From Bdellovibrionales bacterium (GTDB taxonomy: Bacteria > Bdellovibrionota > Bdellovibrionia > Bdellovibrionales > UBA1609): 7,484 nucleotides of DNA. Shown piece after piece: positions 7,053-7,484 of this stretch (position 1 is its first letter; every line of letters starts with the position of its first letter). The notes under the pieces were generated by a model. The model did no database searches. It was given only the letters and a program-made list of their open reading frames with translations, and was not told the origin of the DNA. The DNA is taken from positions 1-7,484 of the forward strand of contig JAGRAG010000156.1 of the NCBI GenBank assembly GCA_020435025.1. Reading direction: 5' to 3'. A program made the translations under genes and the position numbers.

Positions 7053-7075
7053 TATCTATCCAAATATATCAGTTT
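7053..7075 (-). repeat. Inverted repeat copy 2, possible operator
   Basis: This is the second copy of the sequence at 5547-5569, on the opposite strand, identical over 7060-7075 and in 21 of 23 positions over the full length. It begins 4 bases after the regulator-like stop codon and ends 72 bases before the start of the second lipoprotein gene. Its orientation relative to that gene equals the orientation of copy 1 relative to the first lipoprotein gene. TATC occurs at 7057 and 7067, a 10-base tandem spacing. No good promoter reads leftward from it, so a regulatory site for the lipoprotein gene is the better inference. Confidence 0.7.
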
Positions 7076-7095
7076 AAACTTTAGCTCGTTCTTTT

Positions 7096-7101
7096 TACCA
7101 T
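7096..7101 (+). promoter_or_regulatory. Possible -10 element of the second lipoprotein gene
   Basis: TACCAT (4 of 6 of the -10 consensus) starts 21 bases after the end of the repeat at 7053-7075. The candidate -10 of the first lipoprotein gene starts 22 bases after its copy of the repeat. The near-equal spacing is the main reason to note this weak match. TTAATAAAT just downstream is an alternative. Confidence 0.2.
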
Positions 7102-7147
7102 TAATAAATGGCACGTTGATGCAGTCAATTTTAAAAAGGAGTATGTA

Positions 7148-7484
7148 ATGAGAACACTACTGTTAATTGCCGTGCTTTCTGTAACTTTGGGATGTACCCA
7201 GACGGAGTTTTCGGCATTTAAAAAACAAGAAGCTTTGCAGTCGAGCCCACTTTTTGGAAGTGAAATAGAATCGACGCAAGAAAATGACAAGCAAGGTTTC
7301 TCTTTGAATACTTTCGGAGCTGATGTCGCAAATTTGTGCTCCACAGGTCGAAGTGATACCACTGGCACCAATGTTATATCTTCAGAAATTTTAAAGGTGA
7401 GTCTTATAGATCCAGCGACTGGGAAGGAGGTTTGTAGTCAAATAGAAAGTGTTCGAGAAACGATAATAAACCTTAAACGACTTC
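7148..7484 (+). CDS. Predicted exported lipoprotein, partial at window edge
   Basis: The reading frame runs off the right end of the window, so only the first 112 residues are visible. The N-terminus is a short lipoprotein signal peptide: MRT, hydrophobic LLLIAVLSVTL, then GC with C16 as the likely lipidated residue. The lipobox TLGC has Thr at -3, slightly off consensus. The mature part begins with a polar, probably flexible stretch (about 17-50) and contains C64 and C96, spaced 32 residues apart. The first lipoprotein has a similar pair 31 apart (C86 and C117). A clear Shine-Dalgarno (AAGGAG, 7136-7141) sits 6 bases before the ATG, so the start is well supported. The nearby ATG at 7143 is followed at once by a stop. 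The function is unknown. It lies downstream of the regulator-like gene and behind the second copy of the 23-base repeat. Confidence 0.8.
   Translation, partial: MRTLLLIAVLSVTLGCTQTEFSAFKKQEALQSSPLFGSEIESTQENDKQGFSLNTFGADVANLCSTGRSDTTGTNVISSEILKVSLIDPATGKEVCSQIESVRETIINLKRL

Noticed and set aside
7071..7080. Perfect palindrome AGTTTAAACT
   Set aside because: It partly overlaps the repeat copy at 7053-7075, is short and AT-rich, and is not repeated at the left copy, so no separate site is claimed.
7081..7371. 96-codon open frame on the - strand
   Set aside because: It is antisense to the lipoprotein gene starting at 7148, which has a good ribosome site and signal peptide. The antisense product shows no recognisable feature.
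1..7484. CRISPR arrays, tRNA or rRNA genes, insertion sequences
   Set aside because: I saw no spaced direct repeats, no tRNA-like or rRNA-like stretches and no transposase-like reading frame.

Overview
The base composition is moderate in the left part and visibly more AT-rich in the right part. The genes look like those of a free-living Gram-negative bacterium. Two exported lipoproteins, one with a Gly/Asn-rich 'SGNGNG...GYGG' stretch just after its lipidation site, recall lipoproteins I associate with Bdellovibrio and relatives (Bdellovibrionota). That attribution is from memory of family style, not a search, and is only moderately secure.

Left block (155-4540, all + strand): a compact lipoate operon, lipA - 2-oxoacid dehydrogenase E2 - dihydrolipoamide dehydrogenase (E3) - lipB. 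Gaps are 16 and 24 bases, and the last pair overlaps by 4 bases (ATGA). LipB puts octanoyl groups on lipoyl domains, LipA inserts the sulfurs, E2 carries the finished lipoyl arm, and E3 reoxidises it. So the operon encodes making, attaching and using the cofactor. The E1 decarboxylase is not in the window. The first 154 bases hold no recognisable gene, only a good ribosome binding site before lipA.

Right block (4626-7484): a lipoprotein gene on the - strand (4626-5492), a divergent regulator-like gene on the + strand (5573-7048), and a second lipoprotein gene on the + strand (7148 to the window edge). The regulator has a long helical, TPR-like N-terminal region, an OmpR/BTAD-like winged helix, and a second helix-turn-helix at the C-terminus.

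The most notable signal is a 23-base sequence (21 of 23 positions identical, 16 in a row) in inverted orientation at 5547-5569 and 7053-7075. The copies lie 3 bases before the regulator's start codon and 4 bases after its stop. Each copy has the same orientation relative to the lipoprotein gene it precedes, and the left copy covers the -10 region of the regulator's own predicted promoter. I infer a small self-contained regulatory module: the regulator would control both flanking lipoprotein genes and itself through this site. The alternative is that the inverted repeats bound an invertible or transferable cassette.
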